This document shows positions 8,401-17,049 of a stretch of DNA of 64,000 nt, one piece after another; the first letter of the stretch is position 1; every line of letters begins with the position of its first letter. Origin of the DNA: an uncultured Pseudomonadales bacterium. GTDB lineage: Bacteria > Pseudomonadota > Gammaproteobacteria > Pseudomonadales > Azotimanducaceae. The position numbers were made by a program, and so were the translations under genes. The stretch lies in contig OY282379.1 of assembly GCA_958295875.1 (NCBI GenBank), forward strand, positions 3,501,046 to 3,565,045, in the 5' to 3' direction. The notes below the pieces were generated by a model, which worked only from the letters and a program-made list of their open reading frames with translations, had not been told where the DNA came from and did no database searches.

Positions 8401-8701
8401 CCGCGTTCCAGCGCAACGTGTTGAAGAAGGCGGCGAAGTAGCGCGGCGAATCGAACCGCCGGCTGGCGAGGTCCGCCCAGCCCTCTTCTTTCAGGATGGA
8501 GCGATCTAACTCGAAATCCCAGAACACCGTGAGGGACTGGCCTTGGGCATCGTCGTCCGCACAGGCGAGCGACACTTGCGGGCTGCCGCCCTCCGCCGGA
8601 TGTACCACCTCCTCCACTAGCCACTGGCGGGAGCGCACGCGCACTAGGTCGCCTACTTTCGGCGCTTGCTCGGGAACGGTGGGTGGGTCGGCCGGCGACA
8701 T
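8401..8701 (-). pseudogene. DISARM DrmD (SNF2-like helicase) N-terminal remnant
   Basis: From the ATG at 8701 about 100 residues match the N-terminal domain of DISARM helicase DrmD: VGDLVRVRSRQWLVEEV, VSLACADDDAQGQ, VFWDFELDRSIL, then FDSPRYFAAFFNTLRWNA. Intact DrmD continues at once into TATD...FQAPFRAGI and Walker-type helicase motifs; here the frame changes to low-quality sequence after RWNA (about 8401). So this is a truncated relic of a DISARM anti-phage locus. No drmA, drmB, drmC or methylase of the system is seen nearby. Confidence 0.8.
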
Positions 8702-8741
8702 GGGGAGAGTCTATCTCGCCGCAGCGCTCAAGCACCTTGGC

Positions 8742-9560
8742 TCAGTAATACACCGCCGAACTGCCACCGCCGTCCGCGGCGATCACTTCGCCGTTGATGG
8801 CCCAAGATTTGTCGGAGCAGAGGAACGCGGCAATGTGGGCGATTTCCTCGGCATCCACCATGCGGCCGATGGAGTTGCTGCGCTCGCTGCCCTCCGCGTA
8901 GTCCGCAGTCTCCACTTCGTCCGGCTGCAGGCCCAAGCGCTGCGCTCGCGCGCGCAGCACGACGGCCGTGCGCTCGGTACGCGTGGCACCCGGATGGATG
9001 CAGTTCACGGTGATGCCGTCACGCCCCAACTGCATAGCCAGGGTGCGGGTGAAGTGGACCAGCGAAACGTTCCGGGCGCCGCCGCTTAGGTTGCCGGCGA
9101 TGCGGGCGTTCAAGCCGCTGATGTTGACGATCCGGCCCCAGCCAGCGGCGCGCAAGTGCGGGATGGCTGCCCGGGCGCAACGCAGCGCGCCCAAATACTT
9201 AACGTCGAAGTCGGCGAGAAAGTCCTCGTCCACGATGCTCTCTATCGGCCCGGTGGCGGTGCGCGAGCCGCCCGGCAACGAGCCGCTGTTGACGAGAATG
9301 TGCAAGCCGCCGAGTTGCTCGGCGGCAGCGTCTACCATGGCTTCAACGGCCGCGCGATCCGTTACGTCGCAAGGCAACGGTACGATGCGCGGGCCGGTGG
9401 CGAGATTGATCTCCCGCGCTGCATGTGTGAGTTCTGACTCGGTGCGAGCGACGATGGCGAGTTCTACGCCTTCCCGCGCCAGCGCGAAAGCAATCGCCTT
9501 GCCGATGCCACGGCTGCCGCCGACCACCAGAGCGCGTTTGCCGGCCAATCCCAAGTCCAT
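8742..9560 (-). CDS. SDR-family oxidoreductase with atypical active site
   Basis: A 272-residue short-chain dehydrogenase/reductase. The Rossmann NAD(P) motif GGSRGIGKA is near residue 14, CDVTDRAAVEAMVDAA follows, the IVNISG strand carries the catalytic-type Ser, and the C-terminus holds HPGATRTER and an INGEVIAADGG tail. The usual Tyr-x3-Lys pair is not recognisable: the aligned segment reads SGGARNVSLVHFT, apparently Gly and Asn in those positions. Substrate unknown. The start at 9560 (MDLGLAGKRALV) gives the canonical SDR N-terminus. Divergent from the lipoprotein gene at 9672. Confidence 0.88.
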   Translation of the reverse strand: MDLGLAGKRALVVGGSRGIGKAIAFALAREGVELAIVARTESELTHAAREINLATGPRIVPLPCDVTDRAAVEAMVDAAAEQLGGLHILVNSGSLPGGSRTATGPIESIVDEDFLADFDVKYLGALRCARAAIPHLRAAGWGRIVNISGLNARIAGNLSGGARNVSLVHFTRTLAMQLGRDGITVNCIHPGATRTERTAVVLRARAQRLGLQPDEVETADYAEGSERSNSIGRMVDAEEIAHIAAFLCSDKSWAINGEVIAADGGGSSAVYY

Positions 9561-9671
9561 GCTTGCAGTATAGAGCCGCAAGAGCGCACTCGCGCATGAA
9601 GCGGGGCGGCCATCCCGTTAAGACGGAGCCTTAACCAGTTCAGGGCCGTGCGTCGCCGACTGCCACCGGCT

Positions 9672-10484
9672 ATGATTCCACGGGTGCCAAGAACCCTATC
9701 GATCGTGCCATTGCTGATCGCGCTTTCCGCTTGTTCGGAAACCGAATCGAGCGTCGGCGATGCGTTGTCTGGCCAATGGGTGGACTTGACGCACGATTTT
9801 TCGCCGGAGACCCTCTATTGGCCGACGTCGCCGCCTTTCGAGCTGACCGTGGAGAGCCGCGGCGAAGCGGAAGGGGGCTACTGGTACGAGGCGTACAGCT
9901 TTCGTAGCGCAGAGCATGGCGGCACGCACATCGATGCGCCAGTGCATTTTGCCAAGGGACGGCGCAGCGTCGAAGCGATTCCGCTCGACGATCTCGTGGG
10001 CCCGGCGTGTGTCATCAACGTCGCCACCGCCGCCATCGCGGACGCCGACTACCAAGTGACGGTGGCGGATATCGAGGCATGGGAGAACCAACACGGGGCG
10101 CTTCCAGCCGGCGCCATCGTTTTGTTGCGCACGGGCTATGGCGCCTTTTGGCCGGACGCCGCCCGCTACTTGGGCACCGCCGAACGAGGCTCGGAAGCGG
10201 TTTCCGAACTACGTTTCCCAGGGCTGCATCCAGACGCCGCCCGTTGGCTTGTCGACGAACGCCACCTGGACGCTATTGGCATCGATACGCCAAGCATCGA
10301 TTTCGGCCAGTCGCGGCTGTTCGAATCGCATCGCATCCTGTTCGAGCGCAACGTTCCCGCCTTCGAGAACGTGGCGAATCTGGATCGCCTGCCGGCGGCA
10401 GGCGCTTGGGTTATCGCGCTGCCCATGAAGATTCGCGGCGGCAGCGGCGGCCCTTTGCGAATCGTCGCGTTGCTACCCCGCTAG
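9672..10484 (+). CDS. Cyclase-family (KynB-like) metal-dependent hydrolase, lipoprotein
   Basis: A 270-residue protein of the putative cyclase family (PF04199), which includes kynurenine formamidase. Visible motifs: WVDLTHDFSPETLYWP near the start of the domain, the metal-binding HGGTHIDAPVHF segment, LLRTGYGAFW, IGIDTPSIDFG and an ENVANLDRLP stretch. A hydrophobic N-terminus ends in a lipobox-like LSAC, so the protein is probably lipid-anchored in the periplasm. ATG at 9672 chosen; 9648 would add eight basic residues. Physiological substrate unknown; a cyclic amide or imide is plausible for the family. Confidence 0.87.
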   Translation: MIPRVPRTLSIVPLLIALSACSETESSVGDALSGQWVDLTHDFSPETLYWPTSPPFELTVESRGEAEGGYWYEAYSFRSAEHGGTHIDAPVHFAKGRRSVEAIPLDDLVGPACVINVATAAIADADYQVTVADIEAWENQHGALPAGAIVLLRTGYGAFWPDAARYLGTAERGSEAVSELRFPGLHPDAARWLVDERHLDAIGIDTPSIDFGQSRLFESHRILFERNVPAFENVANLDRLPAAGAWVIALPMKIRGGSGGPLRIVALLPR

Positions 10485-10583
10485 CGCCGGCGTTGTGACG
10501 ACCCTTGACGGGCGAGAATACGCGCCGCCGGATTCGATAAGCCAGCGCGGGCTGTCGCTTGCGTTGAACAGCCGTTCGAACCG

Positions 10584-10670
10584 TTGCACCGCGCGCGCAA
10601 CCGCAAGGGCAACGGCGCGGCCTGCCTGGCGGTCGTCCGGCGGCTGGCTCTGAACATCGCGCACAGGCGG
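10584..10670 (+). pseudogene. ISAs1/IS4-type transposase C-terminal scrap
   Basis: About 28 residues including KGNGAACLAVVRRLALNIA match the conserved end of ISAs1-family transposases, where arginine-rich sequence precedes a NLAVVRRLALN helix. The rest of the 10,485-11,116 gap holds no convincing gene on either strand (a 63-residue minus-strand frame at 10,473-10,664 is the only other candidate). No terminal inverted repeats were recognised. It is a decayed insertion-sequence remnant. Confidence 0.55.
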
Positions 10671-11116
10671 CGAGGTGGACGAGCCGAGTGCCGCCAGAAG
10701 GAGGGGGAACCGCGCTGTCCGGGCGGCGGATGGCGCGCGCTCCGCGACGCCGTTGATACCGAACTCGCCAAGGGCGTGGCGCAGTGCGAGGGACCCGCTC
10801 GGCTGTCCGGCATCGACACCTGCTCAAGGTCCACGAAAGACGATGCTTGGTGGCTGGAAGAGCAGCCAGTGACGACCAAGTCAACCTGCTACCTCGACGC
10901 TTCGCTGGAACACTTTCGCAACGGCTGGGCCGATAGCAGGGACGAATGGCTCAATTGGGTCGCTACCAGTTTGCGGAATTTGCAGAGCGGGCGCCGTTGC
11001 ACATGGCGTGCCCAGTGTGTCTGCGACGAACTGTAACGCTGCGGTGCCCACTGCGTGGTTGCACTTGGGCGAGGGGGCTTGACGATGATATGCATCATTG
11101 CAGCGCGTCGCCCCGC

Positions 11117-12250
11117 TCAAACCATGCCTTGCGGCTCTAGGCCCAAGAAATGTTGGCCGGCGGTTTGATAGTGGGACTCGCGGCCTTGAACTTGCTGCGT
11201 GATCACGTGCGCGTCTTGGAAGCGGCGCTGAATGGCCCGATCCGCGAAGATGGCGGTGGCGCCGCTTAGGTTGTAGGCGATGTCCACCACCGCCGCGGAT
11301 TGGCGGATGGCGTGCGTGCCGGCTAGGCGCAACGCGACGCGTTCGGGCATAGTGATCGCTCCGGTCGCCTGCACGGAGCGCCACACGTCCCCTGCCGCCT
11401 CGAACAAGAGCGCCTTGGCAGCCCGCCACGTTGCCTCCGCCTTGCCGATTTGCTGCTGCACCACCGCGTCTTCGTTGAGCGGCCGTCGAGCGAAGCGCGG
11501 CCGCTTGTCGGCGCAGAGCGCGAGGGTGGCGTCCAGGCCGGCGCGCGCATTGCCGAGCGCCACGCAGCCAAAGCCGCAGGCGAACAGCAGCTCTTGCGGG
11601 ATCACATAGAGGGGCCACGGCTCTCGCGGCGGCACGACCAACGGCATCATGCGCGCGGCCGGCACGAACAGTTCGCGGGCGCGGAAGCCAAAGCTGCCGG
11701 TGCCGCGCAAGCCCTGCACCTGCCACACGTCCACGAACTCCACGTCGGCGCGCGGCAACAGGCAGAGTCGCGCCGGTTGGCCGCCGCCGGCCACCAACGC
11801 GGCAATCCAGTTGGCGTGGCGGCAGCCGCTGGAGAACATCCACTGCCCGGTGAGCCGATGGCCGCCGGCGGTGGGCGTCGCTTCCACTGCGCCTTGCGGC
11901 GGGCCGTTCGCCACCACGGTGTCCGGGTCGCCCCACACCTCCTGCGCCAACGCCGCCGGCGCCCGGGCGCAGACGGTGGCGAACACGCTGCCTTGGTTGA
12001 AGCACCAGCCCACGCTGGCGTCCGCTTGGGCGATGACGAACACCGCGCGCAGATACTCAAGCCAATCCGCCTCTTCGCCGCCGACGGAGCGCGGCGCCAA
12101 CAGGCGGAACAGGCCCAGCGCCTTCATGGCGTCCGCGAGGGCCTTGGGCAACTCGCGCCCGGCATCGATGGCGTCCGCCGCGGCCCTGATCTCCGCGACG
12201 AGGGATTCGGCACGGGCGACCGGCGTGAGCGCGCCGTTATCTGTGTGCAT
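11117..12250 (-). CDS. Acyl-CoA dehydrogenase-fold flavin monooxygenase (HsaA/HpaB-type group)
   Basis: A 377-residue protein with acyl-CoA dehydrogenase architecture: an N-terminal helical domain (LPKALADAMKALGLFRLLAPRSVGG), a middle domain (GHRLTGQWMFSSGCRHANW, GTGSFGF) and a C-terminal four-helix domain ending in HFLGLE. It lacks the catalytic Glu pattern of true dehydrogenases and resembles two-component, reduced-flavin-dependent aromatic hydroxylases. The hydroxylated substrate and the flavin reductase partner are not identifiable here. Lies 57 bp upstream of nothing obvious and is separate from the sugar operon. Confidence 0.78.
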   Translation of the reverse strand: MHTDNGALTPVARAESLVAEIRAAADAIDAGRELPKALADAMKALGLFRLLAPRSVGGEEADWLEYLRAVFVIAQADASVGWCFNQGSVFATVCARAPAALAQEVWGDPDTVVANGPPQGAVEATPTAGGHRLTGQWMFSSGCRHANWIAALVAGGGQPARLCLLPRADVEFVDVWQVQGLRGTGSFGFRARELFVPAARMMPLVVPPREPWPLYVIPQELLFACGFGCVALGNARAGLDATLALCADKRPRFARRPLNEDAVVQQQIGKAEATWRAAKALLFEAAGDVWRSVQATGAITMPERVALRLAGTHAIRQSAAVVDIAYNLSGATAIFADRAIQRRFQDAHVITQQVQGRESHYQTAGQHFLGLEPQGMV

Positions 12251-12307
12251 GCGGAAAGTCTACGCCAAGGCGCGCCGCCGCCGACAAATGCCGGGCCGCG
12301 TTCGGCG

Positions 12308-13699
12308 CTAGCCGCTGGCGGCGCGGCGACGTTCCTCCAGTTCCGCCTCCATCACGGCGATGGTGGAGCGGTCCAAGCGATAGAACAGGATGGCGGCGGC
12401 GCCGATGAAGGAGAGCGCGGCGGGAAACAACGTGAACATCAGGCGGATGCCCAGCATGGCGGTTTCGGTTTGCGGCTGGTTCGCCACGAAGCCGAACAGC
12501 GCCAAGATGTAGCCGGCGAGCCCGGCGCCGACGGCGAGGCCCATCTTGGCAGCGAAGCCGCCGCCGGAGTAGATGAGCGCCGTGGTGCGGCGGCCGCTCT
12601 TCCACTCGCCGTAGTCTGCGCAATCCGCGTTCATGGCGAACACCAACGGCGCCAACGGGCCGGCGATGAAGTTGCCGATGCAATTGAGCGCCAGCATCCA
12701 GCCGTACTGATCCGGCGCCAAGAAGAAGAACCCGCAGGACAGCACTGTGCTCAGCACCGTGAGGGCGATCATCAAATGCTGCTTCTCGAAGCGCTGGGTG
12801 AGGAAGCGAGTGAATGTCACCCCCAGAATCATGGCGAGCGTGCCGGTGGAGAGGAACACCGCGGTGCTGTCGAAAATCCAGAACAAGCTCGCGCCGTCGT
12901 CGCCCACGTAGTACTTGAAGTAGTACAGGATGCCGCCGTTGCGCACCGCCACCTGCATGAGCGCGAACACGCCAGACACAAAGAGCGCGAGCCAAGGCAC
13001 GTTGCGCGACAGGGCCGCGAGGTCTCCCCGCATGTTGGATTGCTGCCCGACGGTTTGCACGCGCTCCTTGGTGGTGGCAAACGTCACCCAGAACAGGGCT
13101 ATCGAGAAGCCCGAGAAGATCAGCATGGTGAGCCGGAAGCCTTCGGCTTCGTCGCCGCCGCCCAAGATGTTCTTGAACGGCGTCACGAACGTGCCGATCA
13201 GCCACGCGGCGCCAAAGGCACACACAAAGCGGTACGCAGACACCTTCACCCGTTCGTCCGAGGAAGGCGAAATCACCCCCATCAGTGCCGAGTAGGGAAT
13301 GTTGATGGCCGTGTAGGCAAGCATCATCAGCGAGTAGGTGACGTAGGCGTAGACGAGCTTGCCGGTGTCTGAAAGCGCTGGGCTGGCGAACATCGCGTAG
13401 CCGAGCAGCCCGTAGGGAACCGCCATCCACAGCAGGTACGGCCGGTACTTCCCCCAGCGCGTCTCGGTGCGATCCGCGACCAGCCCCATCGCCGGGTCGC
13501 TGAGGGCATCCACCGCCTTGGTGACCAAGAACATCGTGCCCACCGCGGCCGGGTGCAGGCCGAACACATCCGTGTAGTAGTACAGCAGGAAGATGTTGAA
13601 CACCTGAAAGTAGAAGTTGGAGGCGGCATCCCCCAAGCCGTAGCCGAACTTCTCGGTGAACCTCAGCGTCTGGGCGGCCGAGCGTGTGGGTGCGGCCAT
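12308..13699 (-). CDS. GPH-family sugar:cation symporter (MFS)
   Basis: A 463-residue inner-membrane transporter with twelve predicted helices. Diagnostic features of the glycoside-pentoside-hexuronide family are clear: KFGYGLGDAASNFYFQ at the N-terminus, DALSDPAMGLVADRTxTRWGKYRPY after helix 2, INIPYSALMGVISP, and NADCADYGEWKSGRRT in the C-half. It should import the mono- or oligosaccharide released by the hydrolases of this locus. A GGAGGG ribosome site precedes the ATG. Last gene of the minus-strand operon headed by the TonB receptor. Confidence 0.93.
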   Translation of the reverse strand: MAAPTRSAAQTLRFTEKFGYGLGDAASNFYFQVFNIFLLYYYTDVFGLHPAAVGTMFLVTKAVDALSDPAMGLVADRTETRWGKYRPYLLWMAVPYGLLGYAMFASPALSDTGKLVYAYVTYSLMMLAYTAINIPYSALMGVISPSSDERVKVSAYRFVCAFGAAWLIGTFVTPFKNILGGGDEAEGFRLTMLIFSGFSIALFWVTFATTKERVQTVGQQSNMRGDLAALSRNVPWLALFVSGVFALMQVAVRNGGILYYFKYYVGDDGASLFWIFDSTAVFLSTGTLAMILGVTFTRFLTQRFEKQHLMIALTVLSTVLSCGFFFLAPDQYGWMLALNCIGNFIAGPLAPLVFAMNADCADYGEWKSGRRTTALIYSGGGFAAKMGLAVGAGLAGYILALFGFVANQPQTETAMLGIRLMFTLFPAALSFIGAAAILFYRLDRSTIAVMEAELEERRRAASG

Positions 13700-13742
13700 T
13701 TGGGGCCCTCCGGGATTTATGGGCGAGTGCTTGGAGCGAGGG

Positions 13743-15233
13743 CTAGCTCGCCGCGGTCTTGCAGTAGTAATCGATGAAGCGCTGATGTTCCGGCAGTTGC
13801 TGCACCAGCCGGTCCACCGAGCCGTGGATGCCGGCCAAGAACTGCGTCAGTTCCTCTTCCGTCATCATGTTGACGATGGGATGGTATTGCTCCGGTTCGA
13901 GCCCCTGCCCCATCATCACCTGAATCCAAGACGTTTCGCCAAACAGTTCCGTCGGCACCTTGAACACCCGGCCGGCTTGCTTGAACAGCTCGATGCGGTG
14001 GGTGAGGGAATCCGGCACGTCCATGGCGCGGCACTGCCGCCAGAAATCGCTGTCCGCGCGGCGGGTGACGTGGTAGTGCAGGATGATGAAATCGCGCACG
14101 TTGTCGATCTCGAAGTTCATTTGGCTGTTGAACTCGTCAATGTCTGGCGCCCGAATGCCGTCGTAGGGGAACATTTGCATCAAGCGAATCAAGCTGCGCT
14201 GAATGAGGTGGATGCTGGTGGACTCCAACGGTTCGATGAAGCCGGAGGCCAAGCCCACCGCCACGCAGTTCTTCTCCCAATGCCGACGGCGCTGGCCGGC
14301 GCCGAAGCGAATGACGCGCGGCTCCGTGAGCGCGTCGCCTTCAACGTTGCCCATGAGCTGCCCAACGGCCTCGTCGTCGGACCAGTGGCGGCTGCTGAAC
14401 ACCACCCCGTTGCCGACCCGGCGCTGCAGGGGGATGCGCCATTGCCAGCCGGCCGCCCTGGCCATGGCGCGGGTGTAGGGGATGGGCGGCGCCACGGCCT
14501 TGGTTTGCACGGCCACGGCGCGGTCGCAAGGCAGCCAGTGCCCCCAATCCTCGTAGCCGATGTCCAGTTGCTGCCCGATCAGCAGGGCGCGAAAGCCGGT
14601 GCAATCGATGAACAAGTCCCCTTCCACCAGCTGCCCGGAACGCAGGCGGATGCCGGTGATGAAGCCGTCTGCCGGGTCTTGCAGCACCGCTTCGATCTTC
14701 CCCTCCTGGCGTTTCACCCCGTGCTCCTCGGCAATGCCGCGCAGGAACTTGGCATATAGGGAGGCGTCAATGTGGTAGGCGTAGTTCAGCTTGTTGTTCG
14801 GCAGCACGGCGAAGCGGCCGCGCTTGGCGGCCAGCCACTCGTTGCAGTACGCGCCATACTCGCGGCTGATGCCCAAGCGCTTGCCCTTCAGCCAAAAGTG
14901 CTGAAAGCCGGCGGCCCAGCTGTCTTTGCCGGCCCAGCCGAAGGAATGGATGTAGTCCTCGCCGACATCGCGCCAGCCTTCGAAGGAGATGCCCAGCTTG
15001 AAGGTGGCCTGCACCGCCTTGAGGAAATCCTGCTCCTTCACCTTCAGCAGTTGGTGGAAGGTGATGAGGGTGGGAATGGTTGCCTCGCCCACGCCGACGG
15101 TGCCGATTTCCTCGGATTCCACCAAGGTGATGTCCAGCGTCTTGCCGATGAGCTTCGACAGTGCCGCCGCGGTCATCCAACCGGCGGTGCCGCCGCCGGC
15201 GATCACAACCCGATGAATCCTTTTGTTTGTCAC
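13743..15233 (-). CDS. Tryptophan-halogenase-like flavoprotein 1 of the sugar locus
   Basis: A 496-residue member of the flavin-dependent tryptophan halogenase family (PF04820). It has the FAD motif GGGTAGW near residue 13, GVGEATIP, the position equivalent to the catalytic Lys in ATFKLGISFEGW, the family signature WxWxIP as GWQWRIPLQRR, and EPLESTSIHLIQRSL with the active-site Glu-Ser. All residues tied to chloride/hypochlorous acid chemistry appear retained. Homologues in TonB/SapC sugar loci have no proven halogenation activity, so the reaction is open. Starts with GTG. Confidence 0.9.
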   Translation of the reverse strand: MTNKRIHRVVIAGGGTAGWMTAAALSKLIGKTLDITLVESEEIGTVGVGEATIPTLITFHQLLKVKEQDFLKAVQATFKLGISFEGWRDVGEDYIHSFGWAGKDSWAAGFQHFWLKGKRLGISREYGAYCNEWLAAKRGRFAVLPNNKLNYAYHIDASLYAKFLRGIAEEHGVKRQEGKIEAVLQDPADGFITGIRLRSGQLVEGDLFIDCTGFRALLIGQQLDIGYEDWGHWLPCDRAVAVQTKAVAPPIPYTRAMARAAGWQWRIPLQRRVGNGVVFSSRHWSDDEAVGQLMGNVEGDALTEPRVIRFGAGQRRRHWEKNCVAVGLASGFIEPLESTSIHLIQRSLIRLMQMFPYDGIRAPDIDEFNSQMNFEIDNVRDFIILHYHVTRRADSDFWRQCRAMDVPDSLTHRIELFKQAGRVFKVPTELFGETSWIQVMMGQGLEPEQYHPIVNMMTEEELTQFLAGIHGSVDRLVQQLPEHQRFIDYYCKTAAS

Positions 15234-15260
15234 GGCACCCCCGGCGCGACCGCTCGCGCG

Positions 15261-16280
15261 CTACCCGTTCAATCTTTGGGCGAGCTTCGCCCGCAACTGC
15301 TTCGCCGCCGCCTCGCCAAGCGGCGCCAACGCGCCTCTGGCCGCTTCTGGAATGTGCTCGTGGGTGGCGTCGCCCGCGTCGAACACATAGTGGTTGAAGA
15401 GCCCGCGCCACGCCTCCCGTTGCCGCGGCGGCAGATCGCGCAGCGCGAGGATGCCATGCATCAAGGCATCCGCCGGCGAGCCCAGATGCATGGGGCTGGC
15501 CAGCCACCAATAGTTCACCAACAGGTTGAAGGGCGCCAAGGACTCGACATGGTGCCACCACATGCTGGGAATGAAGAGCGCGTCGCCGGGCCCCAACGTG
15601 GCGGTTTTGGCGTGGCGCATCGCCTCGGCGAAGCGCGGGTGGCGGGCCAAGTCCGGCGCGGCGAAGTCCACCAAGCTCACTGGCTGGCCGGCCGGGGTTT
15701 TGTCCAGCGGCCCCACATAGAGGCTCGCCAACTGCTCCGGCGGCAGCAGGGTGAAGCGCCGCTCACCGGCCACCACGCAGGCGAGGTTGTTCGGAAAATC
15801 GTAGTGGGCGGCGATGCGGGCTTGGTTGCCGAGCCAGAAGCTCACCACGGCTTGCTCGGACGGCACCTGCACATCGTTGTGGGCGCGAAAGCCCGGCAGC
15901 CACGCCTCCACCGACGTGGAGCCAATGTAGATGGATGCCAAGTGCGCCTCGCGCGCCGGGTCCGCCAGCTTGCCCAGCACCTGCGCCAAGGTGGCCCGGC
16001 CGCGTTGGAAGTTGAAGCCTGTGCAATCCGCGTTGTAGAAGAACCGCCCCTTCGCCTGCGCTTCGGCGGCGTAAACGGTGAGTGGTCGCTCGGTGTGGAA
16101 CTGGCCGAGGTAGCGGGTTGCCGCCGCCAGCGATTGGCTGCATTCGCGCACCGCCGGCCAATCGCGGACGGCGCCCTTCAGCAGCACCGGCTCGGAAGAC
16201 TCGAAGCATCGCGGCGCCACGCCGCCAGCGTCGCTGGCCGCGCTGTGGACGCAAGGCAGGTCAGCCAACCAGTCCATCAT
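15261..16280 (-). CDS. Cupin/JmjC-like (cupin_8) protein
   Basis: A 339-residue protein with the cupin_8 fold typical of Fe(II)/2-oxoglutarate hydroxylases: PVLLKGAVRDWPAV at the start, the metal-binding HYD in IAAHYDFPNNLACVVAG, LLPPEQLASLYVGPL, and the distal His in FIPSMWWHHVESL. Members of this family sit with halogenase-like genes and SapC in TonB-receptor sugar loci; their substrate is unknown. It overlaps the sapC end by 20 bp, so the two are co-translated. ATG at 16280 or 16277. Confidence 0.88.
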   Translation of the reverse strand: MMDWLADLPCVHSAASDAGGVAPRCFESSEPVLLKGAVRDWPAVRECSQSLAAATRYLGQFHTERPLTVYAAEAQAKGRFFYNADCTGFNFQRGRATLAQVLGKLADPAREAHLASIYIGSTSVEAWLPGFRAHNDVQVPSEQAVVSFWLGNQARIAAHYDFPNNLACVVAGERRFTLLPPEQLASLYVGPLDKTPAGQPVSLVDFAAPDLARHPRFAEAMRHAKTATLGPGDALFIPSMWWHHVESLAPFNLLVNYWWLASPMHLGSPADALMHGILALRDLPPRQREAWRGLFNHYVFDAGDATHEHIPEAARGALAPLGEAAAKQLRAKLAQRLNG

Positions 16281-17004
16281 CCAAATCCAAGCGCTGGTTC
16301 TTGATCCCGATCAAGGTTCTCAGGTGAGCCATCGAGGCCAACATCATGAACAGCGGCATCAAGAAGCCTTGTGCCTGCAAGTCGCCCAGCTCCTCCCCGG
16401 ACAACTCCTGCAGCTTCTCCTCCGCCACGCAGTGAAAGCCGAGCAGTTCGTTCACGGAGCCGTCCTGAAGCGGTATCTCGAACGTGACCGCCTCGATCAA
16501 ATCAAGCTCCTGCAAGGCTTCGACGAATGCCTTGGAGTGCATGACGGCGCCGTAGATCGCCTCCACCAGGTCCGCAGTCTGCTCCAGAAAGTCCGTGTAT
16601 TCGCCCAACGGCTGAAACAGCGCCTCCCCCTCCTCGGTGTTGACCCGGGGATGATCCACATCCAAGGCCAACACACGCACGCTTTCGCCTTGGTCCGGGT
16701 CTTCGGGCGGTTGGATGGCAATGAGAAAGGGCTCCCGCCGAATCATGGCAGGGATGTAGCCGGCCTGCCAGCCGTCATCGTCCAGAAAGAGGTTTTCGTT
16801 CTCCTGCAAGCCGAATAGGGCCACCGGACGGATGCCGCCATCGCTGCCCTGATGAAACAGGATTGGGTAGAACGCCTGCACGTCGCGGAACTCGAAAGGA
16901 AAGGTGGCCACATGCATCACGTTGTCGCCAAAGCGGGCGGAGCGCTCGGTGATGACTTTGAGGTGCTGATGTTCCTCGTGGTCGAGCATGATGAAGTTGG
17001 TCAT
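16261..17004 (-). CDS. SapC family protein
   Basis: A 247-residue soluble protein of the SapC family (PF07277): HVATFPFEFRDVQAFYPILF, ALFGLQENENLFLDDDGW, YIPAMIRREPFLIA, then acidic C-terminal regions. The name comes from a Campylobacter S-layer locus but the family is mainly found beside TonB receptors and tryptophan-halogenase-like genes in carbohydrate loci, role unknown. No signal peptide. Located between halogenase 2 and the overlapping cupin gene; a GAGG ribosome site precedes the ATG. Confidence 0.9.
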   Translation of the reverse strand: MTNFIMLDHEEHQHLKVITERSARFGDNVMHVATFPFEFRDVQAFYPILFHQGSDGGIRPVALFGLQENENLFLDDDGWQAGYIPAMIRREPFLIAIQPPEDPDQGESVRVLALDVDHPRVNTEEGEALFQPLGEYTDFLEQTADLVEAIYGAVMHSKAFVEALQELDLIEAVTFEIPLQDGSVNELLGFHCVAEEKLQELSGEELGDLQAQGFLMPLFMMLASMAHLRTLIGIKNQRLDLDDGLVG

Positions 17005-17049
17005 TTGCCTCGCCTCCTCTATGGCTTCTTTGTGCGCTTCTACGGGGTT

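Noticed and set aside
8220..8441. Short plus-strand frames over the drmD relic boundary
   Set aside because: No homology, no convincing ribosome site for the longer frame, and they overlap the degraded region.
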